Assembly: GCF_932294415.1 (NCBI RefSeq)
Contig: NC_065541.1
Coordinates: 33,017,790 to 33,081,789 of the forward strand
Length of the DNA: 64,000 nt
Direction: 5' to 3'
Source of the DNA: Quercus robur
Taxonomy: Eukaryota; Streptophyta; Magnoliopsida; Fagales; Fagaceae
Part shown: positions 1 through 11,488 of the stretch, piece by piece
How positions within the stretch are numbered: position 1 is the first letter of the stretch
Layout: each line of letters opens with the position of its first letter
Notes under the pieces: model-generated
Told to the model about the DNA's origin: nothing
The model's input: the letters and a program-made list of their open reading frames with translations, nothing else
Databases searched by the model: none
Program-made: the position numbers and the translations under genes

Positions 1-735
1 ACCACCTTTAGGTAAAATCAGCGTCATCTTGGCTACCCCAAGAAGAACTAGTTCTCAACTATCTAGGGTGATGTCTGTAGCTCTGCCATCTACAGATGGC
101 TCATCCCCTGATCCGAAGAAGAGTAGAGTGAAGGCCTGACCAATTTTGAGCTTTTCCGACGAAGACAAAGTGGGAACCTTGCAGCAACACGATGATGCCC
201 TAGTAGTTACCCTCAAGATAGGAGGGTATAATCTAAAGAGTGTGTTGGTAGATTAGGGCAACGGCATAAAAATCATGTACCTTAACCTATTTAAGGGACT
301 GAAGCTAAGGTTCGAGGACCTGACATGCAAGATTGTCTTTCCGAAAGGCCAAATCCGGCTACCCGTTCAAACAAGGACAGAGGTCGTGGAAGTGAACTTC
401 ATTGTGGTAGATGCATATTCTCCCTACACTACCATTGTGGTAAGGCCTTGGCTTCACGCCATGGGGGCTGTACCTTCCAGCCTACACTTAAAGGTGAAGT
501 ATCCGTCCGGGGGACAGGTTGAGGAATTGGTGGGGAGCCAATCCATGACCAGGCAATGCATGGTGGCCACAATTAGACATCAGACCGGGGGTGAGTCCTC
601 AGCCTTCACGACAAGGGACTTGTAGCAATCAAGGGTGCCAGAGTTTTCTACAGGGGCAATGGCAGAAGGGGCTAAGTGTGAGCAACTGGAAAAAGTTGTC
701 ATTGGCAATGACGAGAAGAAATTCTTCCAGGTCGG
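1..735 (+). pseudogene. gypsy gag-pol fragment with retropepsin domain, broken
   Basis: In the + frames the region encodes a retroviral-type aspartic protease. A short hydrophobic strand leads to the active-site triplet at about 250-260, where the frame reads Asp-stop-Gly (GAT TAG GGC), so the middle codon is a nonsense mutation. The stretch after it (275-625 open) has the downstream protease context, with a conserved segment RPWLHAMGAVPSSLH. A further stop at about 137 (TGA) separates it from the upstream remnant. This is a dead coding remnant of the element's pol gene. Confidence 0.8.
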
Positions 736-739
736 AGTT

Positions 740-2583
740 TAACTGCCTCCTCAGGAGAAGGAAAAGCTGATAGATTTTTTCAGAAAAAATATTGATGTAT
801 TTACAAGGCTCTTAGGGTGGATCCGGACTTCATTTGTCACCATTTAAACATCAATCCATCTGTCCTCCCCAAAAAGCAATCACTTCAGCATTCATCTAAA
901 GAACATTCTACTATTGTCAAGGAAAAAATGCTCAAACTTAAGCAGGATAGGGCCATAAAAGAGGTGTTTTACCCCGAGTGGTTGGCCAAGATGGTGGTGG
1001 TGAAGAAGAAAAGTGGGAAATGACAGGTGAGTGTAGACTTCACGGATTTAAATAAGGCTTGCCCAAAGGATCCTTTCCCCCTGCCTCAGATAGATCAACT
1101 AGTGGATGCAATCGCGAGCCATTCTCGGATGAGCTTCTTGGATGCTTTCTAGGGATATCACCAGATACCCTTGGCTCTAAGTGATTAGCAGAAGACTTCT
1201 TTCATTACGCCCACATGGAATTATCATTATAAAGTGATGCCCTTTGGGCTGAAGAATGCGGGGTCGACTTATCAAAGAATAATGACCAGAATGTTTGAAC
1301 CGCAACTGGGAAAGAGCATTAAGGTCTACATAGATGATATGATGGTAAAGAGTAAGGTGGAGTTCGAGCACATAAATAATCTCAGAAATATTTTCGAGAT
1401 ACTAAAGAGACACAAACTGTGCCTTAATGCTGCTAAGTGTTCTTTTGGAGTGGGCTCTAGCAAGTTTCTAGGTTATATGGTTACCGACTGCGGAATTGAA
1501 CTTGACCCAGATCAAATTAGAGCAATCCATGACCTGCAGCCTCCTCAAAATCCCAAAGAGGTTCAAAAGTTGACAGGAATGACTATCGCTCTGAATCAAT
1601 TCATTTCTCAGTTAGCGGACAAGTGTAGGCCTTCTTCTAATTGTTGCATAAGCGGAAGGGATTCGAATGGATAAAGGAGTGTTCATCGGCCTTCCAGCAA
1701 TTGAAAGAATATCTTTCTCAGCCACCCATTATGTCCAAACATGAGGAGGATGAGGTTTTATTCGAGTACATTGCTGTAGCCTCACATGCGATGAGTCTGG
1801 TACTGGTGCGGGATGAGAATGAGGTGCAGAGACCAGTTTATTATGTGAGCAAATCTGGCAGAGGTTCGCTATTTACCACTAAAAAGGGCCATCTTAGCAA
1901 TAGTGCATGCTACACGAAAGCTCTCACATTACTTCCAGGCTCATATTATTGTGGTTCTAACCCAACTCCCTCTCCGATCACTACTTTGGAAAGCTGATTA
2001 CACAGGGAAGGTTGCAAAATGGACAACAATCCTAAGAGCCTTCAATATTAAATACATGCCTTGCACCTCTATAAAGGGCCAGGTCCTCGTCGACTTAGTG
2101 GCTAAGTTTGCTAAGTCTTCATTTGAAGAAAATGGTGAAAGGCTGAGCATGGATGGAAAATCAGTTGGGATGGTCTCCTTGCAGGAGCCCCTACCTTGGA
2201 AGGTGTATGTTGACGGTGCAGCAAACTAAAAGGGATCAGGAGTAGGGCTGGTTGTAGTATCGCCTAAAAGGATCACCATTGAGAAATCCTTAAGGCTGGG
2301 CTTCTCGGCCACAAACAACGAGACCGAGTACGAGACTTTGCTGGTGGGGATGGCTATGGTTCAGAAAATGGGAGGAAGAGTAGTGGAGATGTTTTCAGAT
2401 TCGAGGTTGGTTGTAGGCTACGTAAAGGGGGAACTAGAAGCCAGGGATGTAAGAATGCAAGAATACCTAAACCAGCCTAGGCACTTGCAATCAAGATTTG
2501 ACTCTTTTTCCTTACACCAAATCCCTAGAAGCAGAAATACACATGTTGATTCCCTTACCACTCTTGTAACCTCCTTAGCGTAG
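740..2583 (+). pseudogene. gypsy reverse transcriptase and RNase H, broken
   Basis: The RT domain begins around 800 (a region ending in WLAKMVVVKKKSGK at about 980-1020) and continues with VDFTDLNKACPKDPFPLPQ. The catalytic box YIDDMMVKS near 1329 is intact, preceded by MPFGLKNAGSTYQRIM. At least three nonsense codons interrupt it (TGA at 1021, TAG near 1150 and 1186), and there is a frameshift near 1640. RNase H follows, with VYVDGAAN at 2205-2228 and a stop after it, then NNETEYETLLVGMAM, SDSRLVVGYVKGELEARD and RNTHVDSLTTLVTSLA to the stop at 2581. Domain order PR-RT-RH-IN identifies Ty3/gypsy rather than Ty1/copia. Confidence 0.88.
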
Positions 2584-2589
2584 AGTCCA

Positions 2590-3911
2590 CCTTGGGTCAT
2601 CATGGCCGAAGATCTATGTAACCCTACCGAGATGGAGAGGAAGAAGGTCCAGATTCATCAACTGAAGGTGGGACCTAGTTGGATGGATCCTATTGTCTTA
2701 TTCCTTAAGGATGACATCTTGCCTGAGAAGAAGGGGGAGGCTGACAAAATGCGAAAAAAGGCTCCGTGATTTTGGTTGTCCGTGGACTAAAAGTTGTATA
2801 AGCGCTCTTTTTCTGAATTGTATTTGCTATGTATCCATCCTAAAGCAGTAGAGCCACTCCTAGAAGAGTTGCACAAGGGGATTTAAGGAAGCTATACAGG
2901 AGGTAGATCCTTGTCTCACAAGACCCTTACAAAAGGATATTGGTGCCCAATATGTAAAGGGGAGTGCAAGAATATGTGAAGAAGTGTGACCAATGTTAGA
3001 GATTTGCTCCCAACATTCATCAGCCAGGGGACGTTTTTAATCCTTTGTCCAGTCCCTAGCCTTTTGCTCAGTGGGGTTTGGACATTGTGGGACCCTTCCC
3101 CAAAGCACCGGGAAACAGGAGATGGCTTCTAGTCAGCACTGATTACTTCACAAAGTGGGTTAAAGCTAAGCCACTAGCAAACATTAGGGATGTGGATGCC
3201 AAGAGGTTTGTGTGAAAGAGCATTGTCACTCGGTTTGGAATTCCTCATACCCTCATCTCAAACAACGGACTTCAGTTTGATAGCAAGGCTTTTAGAAGGT
3301 ACTGTTGTAAATTGGGTATCACGAATAGGTATTTCACTCCAGCTTACCCCCAAGGGAACGGGCAAGCCGAGGTTGTTAATAAGATCATAGTAAATGGACT
3401 CAAGAAAAGGTTGGATGATGCAAATGGGTGGACGAGCTTCCACATGTCCTTTAGACATATTGGATTACCCCTCATAAGTCGACAGGGGAGACCCCCTTTT
3501 CAATGACCTATAGGGCCGAAGTTTGTGATTCCTCTAGAAACTGGATTCCCAACACTGAGGACTAACTTATTCGTTCCAGACAGTAATGACAACCTACTAG
3601 AAAAGAGCCTGGACCTAGTTGAGGAGCGGAGAGAAAACGCCATGGTTCAATTAGCATATTACAAGCAGAAACTCAAACAAGGGTATGATTCTGGTGTGAA
3701 GTTAAAACCATTGAACCCAGGGGACTTGGTATTGAGGAAGGTGGTGGGCACTGCAAAAAACCTAGCATAGGGGAAGTTAGGGCCCAATTGGGAAGGGTCA
3801 TACCTTATCACCTCGATAGTAGGCATAAGAGCATACTTCTTAGAAGATCTAGATGAAAAAGTTGTGTCATGACCTTGGAATGTAAATAACCAGCGAAGGT
3901 ACTATTATTAA
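2590..3911 (+). pseudogene. gypsy integrase, broken, with catalytic Asp changed
   Basis: The zinc-binding N-terminal part (LEELHKGI around 2855, then CP-I-C and K-C-D-Q-C around 2945-2998) precedes the DDE core. The first Asp is kept (QWGLDIVGPF near 3070), the Glu is kept (GNGQAEVVNKI near 3357), but the second Asp site reads SNNGLQFDS near 3260, an Asp-to-Asn change that should abolish strand transfer. The C-terminal segment runs ERRENAMVQLAYYKQKLKQGYD and LNPGDLVLRKV, and ends PWNVNNQRRYYY with TAA at 3909-3911. Several internal stops (2767, 2884, 2978, 3774) confirm decay. Confidence 0.87.
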
Positions 3912-3964
3912 TGAAAGGCAGCTCTGCCATGTTTTTAGTTTGGACATTATATGTTTCATTAATC

Positions 3965-4850
3965 ACTTGTGTAAATATTAAATAGAACATTGGTTATGCC
4001 TGGTTCCTCAGACCACATGTCTTGGGCAAATTAACATTTTTTAGTACTTGTGTGAATATTAAACAAAACTATGCCTGGCTCCCCGGGTCACATACCTTGG
4101 GTAAATTAATATTTCTGGTTATTTGCTTAAATGTTAAACAGAACCTTGGTTATGCCTGACTCCTCAAACCACATGCCTTGGGTAAATTAACACTCTCTAG
4201 TACTTGTGTGAATATTAAACGGAACTTTGGTTATACCTGGCTCCTTGGACCACATACCTTGGGTAAATTAATATTTTTGGTTATTTGCTTAAGTGTTAAA
4301 CAGAACCTTGGTTATACCTGGCTCCTCAGACCACATGCCTTGGGTAAATTAACACTATTTAGTACTTATGTGAATATTAAACAGAACCTTGGTTATGCTT
4401 GGTTTCTCGGACCACATACTTTGGGTAAATTAATATTCTTGGTTATTTGCTTAAGTGTTAAACAAAACATTGGTTATGCTTTACTCCTCATACTACATGT
4501 CTTGGGTAAATTAACACTCTCTAGTACTTGTGTGAATATTAAACAGAACCTTGGTTATACCTGACTCCTCGGACCACATACCTTAGGTAAATTAATATTC
4601 CTAGTTATTTGCTTAAGTGTTAAATAGAACCTTAGTTATGCCTAACTCCTCAGACCACATGCCTTGGGGTAAAATTAACACTCTCTAGTACTTGTGTGAA
4701 TATTAAACAGAACATTGATTATGCCTGGCTCCTCGGACAATAAACCTTGGGTAAATTAATATTCTGTGTTATTTGTTTAAGTGTTGAGCAGAACCTGGGT
4801 TATGTCTGGTTCCTCGGATCACACGCCTTGGATAAATTAACATTTGTATA
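3965..4850 (+). repeat. 81-bp tandem array, alternating A/B units (162-bp dimer)
   Basis: The string ending in TTGGGTAAATT recurs with the same base at 4101, 4182, 4263, 4344, 4425, 4506 and 4587 (exactly 81 bp apart), then about 4669, 4751 and 4832. Units alternate between an A type (followed by AACACTCTCTAGTACTTG) and a B type (followed by AATATTCTTGGTTATTTG), giving a 162-bp higher-order unit with 10-11 monomers. The array lies between the pol stop and the antisense frame, the position where TAT/Ogre elements are known to carry variable tandem repeats. Because 81 is divisible by three, it leaves a spurious 128-codon open frame. Confidence 0.93.
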
Positions 4851-5169
4851 TCTCTTTTCCTACTAAGCATTTTGATTATCTCTAAAAGACTTAGACCTCT
4901 ATGTTGATTACACAATTTTTAGTACCAACACGTAGTCATTTTTTCTCACTGTTTACATAGATTTAATTTATTTTAGCTAACAACATATAATTACTCCTCG
5001 CTTTTGTTAAAACGTGGATGTTCACCCTTGGAAGCACCCTTAATCTAAAAATCTCAGCAAAGGGAAAAACAATGATTATAGCCAACCAGAGACAAACATT
5101 GTAGGAAACACAAAAGTCCACAAAGGCAAAAAAATAATATCTTTTCATTCAACAAAAGGACAAAGTACA
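4851..5169. other. Non-coding spacer of the gypsy element
   Basis: About 320 bases between the tandem array and the antisense frame. I see no coding signal or repeat here beyond AT-rich sequence. It should be the shared 3' flank of two opposing transcription units of the retrotransposon. Confidence 0.5.
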
Positions 5170-7829
5170 TCATGAACTGGGGCGAACTGCCCTAACCAAA
5201 GAAAAAAAAAGTACAAAGAAAGAAAGAAAGAAAAGTTCTAAACTAAGCCTTCGCTGGGGGAGGGTCTTCTTTGCTGACCAGTGAAGGAACAGGAGGATCA
5301 ACGGCTTTCTTCTCCTGGGACATAACCTGAGGCTTGGCTGGCTTGGACTCCTTCGCCTTGAGAGCGGCTTCCTTGACCTTGCCTTTGTCCTCTGGTCGGG
5401 CTCTGCTTTGGCCAACCTCCTTACCCTTGGCCACCTCCACTCCCTACCTGGGTCACCAGCCTTGCCAGGCTCTTTGGTGGCCACAGGAAAGGGAAGAAAG
5501 GCCTAGGTGGGAGGAGGCTGCTCAGCCGTAGTTGGAGCAGGAACGACTTCCTTAGGGGCTGCCTCAGGGACTTCTCGGAGGTCCTCAGGATAGAAGACGT
5601 TCTCAGCTTTCCTCCGCTTTAAGTTCGTAAGAGCTCTAGCCACATTTAGGGTCTTAGTCCAGACCTCGAGACAATACTCCCTATAGACCTTAACCAACTC
5701 TTCAGTCAGCTGGGCCTTGGTTTCTTGCACTCCAAGGTCATAAAACTTTTGCCTGTAGTGTTAGCAACTACTTGGGCCACCTGGGCAGCCTCTTTGGCCT
5801 TAGACAGCTCCGTCTTCAGCTCCAACACCTACTACTTGGCTGTGGCCAACTCTATCTTGGTGTAGTGGAACTTTTGGCGCTGCTCCTCCATTTTCTCCTT
5901 AGCGTTCCTAAGACCAACCTCCGTGCTCTTCCGGTCCCTATCTGCGGTGGCCAACTTCAAAGCCAGCTCCTTGTTCCTGCCCTTGGCAACGGCGAAGGAC
6001 TTGTTGGCCTTCGCGCGGAGGTTATTCACGAGCCGAGCCTCGTTGTAGTCGTCCTTCACCCATTTCTCGGTGGTGAAAACCTTCTGGATGGCCTACGCAA
6101 AGACAACAAAAACACTCCTTGAGATAAGCAAACAAAGAGACTAGCACGGGATCAGTGGGACCAAGTTAAGAAACTCACCAAGGCTAAGTCCCTCTTCAGG
6201 AACATAAAGAAATCCTACTGCCCCATGTTCTTTAAGGCATCCATATCCTTAAGCAGCAGGAGAGGTCGCTCTAGAGCCTTGGCCACGTAATGAGCATGAC
6301 CTCTCTTGAACTCCTCAATGAAGGAGCTCCAGGGTACCACCACACCATCCAATTCCAATCGGGGGTTCCAAGTTGGATAGCGCACTTCAGTCGAGTGCTC
6401 GGCCTCCTTACTCTCAACCGAGGAGGCCCGCCCTTTGTCTTTGGCCATCTTCTGCTGCTTGGGCTCCTTTTGGGGGCCACCACCCTCTCCTCAGCTCCTT
6501 CCTTCTCCTCCCTCTTCTTCTTCAAGTTGGGTATAGGGAGCAGGTTAACTGTAGGAAGAGGAGAGAAGGGGAAAGGGAAAAGTAGGAAGGGGCTGGGACC
6601 TTAAGGCGCCCTTAGATGTCGACCCTTTATTCCTTTCCACGAGGAGCCCTTTCAAGCCTTTTTTCCTATTCAGGGCCATTCCTTCTTGTTTCTCGAAGCT
6701 GTCGTCTATGTGTGCGATGACAAGACTAGAGGTTTGAACACCTGAAAATTTGTTGGGCTTGCCTTCTTAGTCCGAGACTTGAACCACCAGTTCTCCTTAC
6801 TTCTCTCTCTCGTCCTCAAGATGAAACTGGTCTATCTCAGTCTCGAGCGACAATCGCAAGAAAGTAGTTTCTTTTCTTAGAACCGCCACTTCATGGGGAG
6901 AGCGACGAGCAGGCAAGTCAACTTGCACAATGTCTTCTCGGGTAAGGAACCCAGGCACCGAGACGTCTATCCGCGCCAACCAAGGATCGCCTGCTATTAT
7001 CGCGTGGCCTACATCTTGAAACTTGTCTAACATAGGCTTAAAGTCGAGGATGAGATGGACGGCTCTTAACTGTCTGCCCTCACTCATGAACACCTCGGAC
7101 CTTAGTACTTTGTTGAGGTCCGCGACATTGACGAAATTGATATTGGGGGCCATGTGCCTTTTATCTAATAAAATAGCAGAGAAGCAAACCACGGTTAGAA
7201 CAATGAAGCCCTCCATTAAAAAGAAACAAATACTAAAGGAAAAGAGAGGGCAGCAAAACTAAGAAACCAATGCCCATGTTAAAAAGAAAAAAAGAAAAAA
7301 AAAAGACCTAAACCTAAGGTACCCCACCTAACTCTCCCTCCCGGATTGGGCAATGAAGATCATCGTGCCATTCACCTGAGACTATCAGAAAGTCATCCTT
7401 CATGCCCTTATTGGATTTGGGGAGGCATGAGACGAGCCTGACAACCAAGGATCTAGACTTAAGGTAATACCCTGCGTCTTCGAGCAAGTGGCACTCGTAC
7501 ACCCAAACAACGTCGTGCCAGGTGAGGTTTAGCTCCATTTACTCGTTAAGAGCATCCACACTACCCAAGACCCTAAACAGGTTAAACGCGTATTGGTGAG
7601 GGCACAACCTATGGGCAATCAAGTAGTCCCTAGTTACTCTACCCATGTGAAGCGTCATTCCCCCTTATATGAAGGCAATTATGGGAATGACAACCTCCCC
7701 TTCCCTTCTGTTGGTAAGCCACTGACCTAGAGCACAATACCATAGGGAAACTCCCTGGGGAATGTGGTACTTAGCCTTAAATCCCTCCATACTGGCGGGA
7801 AAGTCTATGAGGTGAGCGAATCTACCCAT
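5170..7829 (-). pseudogene. Antisense reading frame of the TAT-like retrotransposon (plant transposon-type protein), broken
   Basis: Read on the minus strand, a plausible start is the ATG at 7829 (MGRFAHLIDFPASMEGFKAK). It continues through a domain with RLCPHQYAFNLFRVLGSVDAL, an in-frame stop near 7550, then HDVVWVYECHLL and KSNKGMKDDFLIVSGEWHD at 7538-7314. Downstream come a gap or frameshift, a charged segment at 7216-6797, a Lys/Glu-rich low-complexity segment at 6525-6215, a predicted coiled coil (ARLVNNLRAKANKSFAVAKG at 6040, then heptad-like K/E/L stretches) and a Pro/Lys/Glu-rich C-terminal end at about 5240. I recognise the N-terminal domain as one annotated in plant genomes as a putative plant transposon protein. 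It lies opposite to pol, as the antisense gene of Grande does. Stops and frameshifts show it is no longer intact. Its biochemical role is unknown to me. Confidence 0.7.
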
Positions 7830-7979
7830 CTAAGCAAACTAAGGTAAAGTGAAAGAAATTTTCAAGGAAAGGAAATAAAGAACAGAAGGCTAAGGAAACT
7901 GGCTGAAGAGAAAAGAACCTAAAAGTGAAAGAACTTACAAAATAAGCACAAGAGTTGCTTCCGGAACTCACTACAACAA

Positions 7980-8495
7980 AATGTATTTTCAGTTACGAAA
8001 AAATTTGTTACTAAAAGTCTAGTTTTTCGTCGCTAAGAATCTTTAGCGACGAAATCTACTAATTAGCATCGCTGAAACCTCGTCGCTAAAAGTCCCGGCG
8101 ATGAAAAATTTCGTCACTAAAAGTCCGATTTGTTTTAAAATAAAAAAAACTTTTAGCGACGAAAACGATTCGTTACTAAATATTTTCCTCGCTAAAAACA
8201 CTATTCAGTGACAAAAATATTTTGTCACTAAAAACACTTTAGTTTATTAAATCATATTTAGTGACGAATAATTTCGTCACTAAAACTATTTTCGGGTACA
8301 TATAATGACGAAAAATTTCATCACTAAAACTATTTTTAAGAAAAGCCAGGCACATATAGCGACAAAAATTTTCGTCACTAAAACCATTTCTTACAAAATT
8401 CTACTACATTTAGCGACAAAATATTTTGTCACTAAAACAATTTTTTGTTGCTATATTTGTGACGGAAAAATTCGTCGCTAAAACTTATTTTCTGT
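7980..8495. repeat. Left subterminal repeats of CACTA-1
   Basis: About twenty copies, in both orientations, of a motif close to TTTAGYGACGAAA or its complement TTTCGTCRCTAAA. Copies often pair head to head around a short spacer (for example near 8270 and 8310). In En/Spm elements such subterminal motifs are the binding sites of the element's DNA-binding protein. Confidence 0.88.
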
Positions 8496-8982
8496 TTTTA
8501 TTTTTTTTCATGGCTTTGATATTAACCTGTAACCTGTCATTACATTATTAAAACCTCACATTTGAATAACACATTTATTTCAACAACACATTTATAAAAA
8601 AAGATTCATACATTCCACAAGTAAAAAATAAAACAAATATACAATTCAAACACCTTCCATACAATAATTGTTTGCAACATATACAATAACTCAAGATGTT
8701 TTATAACAATACAAAAAGTGTAGCATAATATAATTAGAACTAACGGAAGATGTCCTCATATGTCTTCAAGTAATGCCAAAAGTAAATATCCTAAAAGCCA
8801 CCAATAAGAAATCTACACAAATATAAAAACAATACTACATTAAAATTGTAAAGTAAAAATATTAACTATGTTATAAGAAACATTTCTAACAATGCATTAA
8901 GAGTAGCCACACCAATGAATTAAAATCATAACTCCGAATGTGTGGGTCAATTGCTAAAATAAAGTACTAACCAATAAGTGTT

Positions 8983-10724
8983 TTAACTTGAAGATGAATC
9001 ATCCCCATAGGTAAGAGCGTCATCATAACCCTTACTCCTCAAAAAGTTAAGAATATTCTTTTGGATCTCTTCTTGCTTAACTCATATCTCTTGGTCCCTA
9101 ACTCGCTCCTCTTGGTCCTAACTCTTGCCTCTTTGAGCTCAATTATCTCATTTTCTAGCTGTTAGATATACTCCACCGAGGAATTAGATGAGGCGGTGGT
9201 TAATAGAGAAGAAGAAGGTCTTATGCCAAGTCCTTTTACAATAACGGACTTCTTTTTAAAAACCAAGTTTGAGATCTCCTCTTGTATAAGGGGAATTACA
9301 TTAGGATCTTGACAATGATCCTCTTACACTTTGAGAATATTTTCCTATCATTTGAAAGAGAAAAAGAAACAAACAATCACATATGTTATAACTTTACAAA
9401 CATGATAGAGATGTAATGATAGGGATGGAATGATATACATACATATGTCGCTTCATCCTCATGGTGTATCCACATATTTGTATTTGGATTGAAATGAACA
9501 TCTTTGAAGATTTTGCCAATTTAAGAACTTGACCGTCATTATTATTTGTTTGATTAATTAACATTCGAGTGTTAGATAGATATAGTTAATTAATCACAAC
9601 ATGTAATATACTAATGTTTAAGAAAATGAAAAAACACGCATCTCTTCATCAACCCTAACAGCAAGTGCTTTTGTCTCGCATCTATGTTTGTCTGAAGTTT
9701 TCTTCTTATTTTCAAAGTTCTTTCTAGATTTTTTTTCTAATAAAAAACATTTAAGATATTTATTAGATCATAAATAAAACATTATACATTTACTTCATCT
9801 AAGTATTAATCTAATCAATTGACAACATAATATAGTAAACATTGGATAATAATAATATACGCATAAATAATTTACTAGCCATTCCTCATTGGTCCATCTT
9901 CCATCAATGAGTTCAGTCCACTGCTCAAGTGTGGCATTTTTTTGCAGGTGACTTCTTACATAGTCAGCACCATGAGATTGTACGAGCTTTTTATAAGCTT
10001 GATGCAACTTGTTAGAGCTACAACTCAATAATCTTCCACATTTTGTATTTAATGTTTTCATTATCAAGTTGGAATCTCCTTGTAGTTCAAATTGATCCTG
10101 TAAAATAAAGTGTATATGTATTATAAAAATATTATTATATGAATTTAATATGCTTAGTGACAACAAAGACGAGTTAGATGTTATCAATGTAAATTTACCG
10201 CGATATTTTGAAGCATCACATCTCTAGTAGCAGCATCAACACTTTTCCAATTTTTCACGTTGTAACTAGACAAATTACTTCGCACTTGTACGCCAATTTG
10301 ATTGACAAGCTTGTACGCATTCTTCCTAACAGGAGCATCATACTCTGCAGCTATACATTTGGCAACTTATCACTTTTTTCAACAAGTGCCCGTATTGCTA
10401 TGCCACGTGTTGTTCCACGGGTATTTCTGTTAGTAGATCCTATTTAAACATTATTAATGTTAAAAAAAGTATACATTTCATGTACATTGTAGTTAAATTA
10501 TGTGAATTATAATCTCAATAGTAAAAACAGGCTGCAGTTATAATTAAGTATGTTCTATATAATTACTAGTCGTGCTAGTTAATGCGTCGGTAGTCTGCGG
10601 TAGTGTGCGCCTCCGCACTAGAAGAACTTTGGGCGGGAGGATTTGTTTCAGGAGGTATTTCCGTAGATTAAACCACTAGGATAGATGCCTCACCTCGTGA
10701 GCGTGTAAGTCGTCCTGGTGCCAT
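8983..10724 (-). pseudogene. Transposase_24 (PTTA/En/Spm) type protein of CACTA-1, broken
   Basis: The minus-strand start ATG at 10724 gives MAPGRLTRSRGEAS, a usual N-terminus for this family, followed by a stop at about 10668. The conserved domain is split over frames. Around 10440-10210 a minus frame reads YDAPVRKNAYKLVNQ and VRSNLSSYNVKNW. The open piece 10187-9795 reads DQFELQGDSN and HGADYVRSHLQKNATLEQW, then TELIDGRWTNEEWLV. A Glu/Lys-rich coiled-coil C-terminus runs down to a stop near 8983 (ending YGDDSSSS). Intron-like AT-rich gaps lie near 10120-10190 and 9310-9790. The family is the second protein of CACTA elements and is presumed to bind the subterminal repeats. Stops and frame breaks indicate decay. 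Confidence 0.75.
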
Positions 10725-11488
10725 CTGTAACTAACAAACATACATATAATAGAACAACAAAGTCATTACAAATAATGGAATAACAAAGTTATTATCATCT
10801 ACTGTACCCTATGAAACCTCTATTGTACCTTATGGATTACAGAATTAGATGACTTATCATCATTGTCATAGTCACCAATAGGTGGTACATAATCATCGTC
10901 TAGCACAACACTAGTTCTACTTCTTTTTCCTTTTGCACAATTGGACTAGTAGAATTCTTTAGAGAAGTTGAGATATGTTTCAATCCCAAAGCATCAATTC
11001 TCTCTTAGTTTTGCCTCATTATGCCCAATCTTGTTATCTCATATCTCGGTACATTATGAGTGTATTTGGCCTTTTTGGGCATTTTTGAAACTATGTATTA
11101 ATATGAAAGATAAGTACAATTACTACTAACTTAACATCATTATCCATACCATTATCCATATCAAGCAATTCACAAATACAAAATTTGAACACAATTGCTA
11201 CTAACTCAACACAACAAATGACCACATCAATATTCATATCAAGTTCAAGATAAGTATAAAACATCTCAATAATAATTACTACTAAGTTTATATATCATAG
11301 TATACATCATTATCCATATCGAGTAATTCACAAGTGCTAAATTTGAACATAATTGCTACTAGTTTAACACAATAAATGACCACATCAATATCCATATCAA
11401 GTTCAAGATAAGTACAAAACAATTGCTACTTAGACAAGCATAAAACTTTAAGACAAGCACACAACATTTAAGACAATTGTTATGAATT

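Noticed and set aside
1..3911. An intact, mobile retrotransposon
   Set aside because: Many stops, frameshifts and a lost integrase Asp make the copy inactive.
4178..4564. 128-codon open frame in the + strand
   Set aside because: It lies wholly in the 81-bp tandem array. Units divisible by three leave a repeated open frame by chance.
3965..4850. CRISPR-like array
   Set aside because: Units are contiguous and similar throughout with no unique spacers, and the context is a plant retrotransposon.
6271..6604. Plus-strand frames of 70-104 codons over the antisense gene
   Set aside because: They are shadows of the Lys/Glu-rich minus-strand coding region; Leu/Ser-rich composition on the opposite strand is expected.
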